The position numbers and the translations under genes are program-made. From Hyphomonadaceae bacterium UBA4763 (GTDB lineage Bacteria > Pseudomonadota > Alphaproteobacteria > Caulobacterales > Aquidulcibacteraceae), in NCBI GenBank assembly GCA_002403455.1, contig DHHV01000003.1:1-7083 (forward strand): a stretch of DNA of 7,083 bases, in the 5' to 3' direction. Shown piece after piece: positions 6,493 through 7,083 of the stretch. Positions within the stretch are counted from its first letter, which is position 1; each line of letters begins with the position of its first letter. A model generated the notes under the pieces. The model was not told the DNA's origin and did no database searches. It saw only the letters and a program-made list of their open reading frames with translations.

Positions 6493-6982
6493 CCAAAAAA
6501 GCGTTTCGGTTGATAGCGAACACAACGATCGGACAGCCGCCGCCACCGCCGCCGTTCAATCTCGGTCGAAGTTTTTCCAAATGCGTTGTGGAAGCGCCAA
6601 AACTTCCCTTGTCCCTGCCGGCTTCGACAAACAGGCTTTGCAGCTCTGAAGAGCGCGTGATGATCACGCCGACATCGATCACCCGCAGATCGAACAACAA
6701 TCGGAAGTTATTCAAATCGCGGTCGAAAAATGGGTCTTTGTTATTCCATTCGACTTCCACCGCCACTCGATTTTTGAACATATCCACTTCATGGGTTGGC
6801 GCATCGCGAGCAGTGTCGTCTACGACAATCTTGATGTCAAAGCGATGTTCGCGCCAGCCGCGCTTGGCAAAAGCTTCATCAATTCCCCGCGCAATCAAGG
6901 ATTTCGAGCCGCCTGGTTGTTCAATTTCAGATCGTCGCAGCCGAAATTGCGTCAGCACGTCAAGGATGTCATCCCATTCTAG
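6467..6982 (-). CDS. BglII/BstYI-type restriction endonuclease, 5' end apparently lost to an insertion sequence
   Basis: A type II endonuclease of the BglII/BstYI group (PD-(D/E)xK fold). From GTG 6958 the recognisable part is 163 residues. HEVDMFKNRVAVEVEW (56-71) supplies Asp59, Glu68 and Glu70, with the same 9 and 11 residue offsets as BglII Asp84/Glu93/Gln95. NNKDPFFDRDLNNFRLLFDL (72-91), VGVIITRSSELQ (97-108), ASTTHLEKL and a Gly6-CPIVVF block follow. Family resemblance continues upstream of the GTG (EWDDILDVLTQF, from about 6979), so the GTG is not a convincing native start. Set against BglII, about 17 further residues are absent. Beyond CTAG (6979-6982) the frame stays open to the window edge but enters insertion-sequence-like DNA. 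The stop (6467-6469) lies inside the methyltransferase gene. I treat it as a disrupted, probably inactive gene; a chimeric or internally started product cannot be excluded. The cut site is unknown; BglII (AGATCT) and BstYI (RGATCY) are only relatives. Confidence 0.8.
   Translation of the reverse strand, partial: LEWDDILDVLTQFRLRRSEIEQPGGSKSLIARGIDEAFAKRGWREHRFDIKIVVDDTARDAPTHEVDMFKNRVAVEVEWNNKDPFFDRDLNNFRLLFDLRVIDVGVIITRSSELQSLFVEAGRDKGSFGASTTHLEKLRPRLNGGGGGGCPIVVFAINRNAFLDDRDAPSD
6538..6555 (-). repeat. GGC-type triplet repeat encoding six glycines in the endonuclease
   Basis: Six consecutive Gly codons (GGC/GGT) on the minus strand give the Gly6 block just before CPIVVF. From memory, related endonucleases have a glycine-rich turn here, so the protein feature is probably native. 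The near-perfect triplet run could vary in length by slippage. Confidence 0.5.
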
Positions 6983-7083
6983 CAGGCTGTTGAAGAAGGC
7001 TCGTCGGCCGCGACGGGCGGGATTTTTGAGTCGGGGCAGAAGCGTCGCGCCGCCCGTATTGACATACGGGCCAGCGGCGCGAC
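6983..7083. mobile_element. Probable terminal fragment of an insertion sequence
   Basis: The stretch beginning CAGGCTGTTGAAGAAGG resembles the terminal inverted repeats of DDE insertion sequences common in proteobacteria; from memory I would compare IS1182- and IS5-type ends, but I do not assign a family. The palindromic tetranucleotide CTAG (6979-6982) sits just outside the proposed tip and could be the target site. To its left the endonuclease protein similarity is clear; to its right it stops and the base composition becomes GC-rich. No transposase start or recognisable transposase residues occur before the edge, and the second end lies outside the window, so neither orientation nor duplication can be tested. 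Confidence 0.5.
7044..7083. repeat. Strong inverted repeat ending at the window edge
   Basis: GTCGCGCCG (7044-7052) pairs perfectly with CGGCGCGAC (7075-7083), and CCCGTAT (7053-7059) with ATACGGG (7064-7070), around a TGAC loop. CCAG (7071-7074) is bulged. That gives 16 pairs. It lies in the proposed insertion-sequence end and may shield a transposase gene from outside transcription or mark a repeat where assembly stopped. Confidence 0.85.

Noticed and set aside
6492..6546. GTG 6546 as the methyltransferase start
   Set aside because: It would need an 80-base overlap with the nuclease gene and adds residues without family character. ATG 6492 (or 6483) gives a short overlap and a normal N-terminus.

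Overview
The window looks like a contig from an alphaproteobacterium, most probably of the order Hyphomicrobiales (Rhizobiales). The reasons are a MucR/Ros-family regulator, a stand-alone hisI, the N-terminal tract of UvrB (a 'PHRP..-EKSEGGI-F' stretch leading into 'EPAGDQP' that I associate with rhizobial-type UvrB), and the GC-rich third positions. I cannot name a genus from the sequence alone.

Layout. The plus strand carries five chromosomal housekeeping genes: the 3' part of a gamma-glutamyltransferase gene (ggt, cut by the window edge, 1-1583), a MucR-type regulator (about 1706-2110), accA (2165-3142), hisI (3139-3534, overlapping accA by four bases) and uvrB (3586-5838). They are unrelated in pathway: glutathione or gamma-glutamyl peptide turnover, transcription control, fatty acid initiation, histidine biosynthesis and nucleotide excision repair. 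Only accA-hisI looks translationally coupled.

From 5839 to the end the picture changes to accessory DNA on the minus strand. An MT-A70-type adenine methyltransferase gene (5839-6492) abuts the uvrB stop codon with no spacer. It overlaps the end of a BglII/BstYI-type restriction endonuclease gene (6467 to about 6982). Together these make a compact type II restriction-modification pair.

The endonuclease reading frame runs without a native-looking start into about 100 bases (6983-7083) that resemble the terminal part of an insertion sequence. The reading proposed here is that a mobile element has removed the 5' end of the endonuclease gene and left the methyltransferase as a probable orphan. 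The last 40 bases form a strong 9+7 bp hairpin ending exactly at the window edge, as expected where an assembly breaks inside a repeated element. The other edge holds a run of 14 C that does not fit the ggt protein and is probably an assembly artefact.

No tRNA, rRNA, CRISPR array or riboswitch was recognised. No gene-free stretch exceeds 300 bases. The longest, 1584-1705, holds nothing I can name with confidence.
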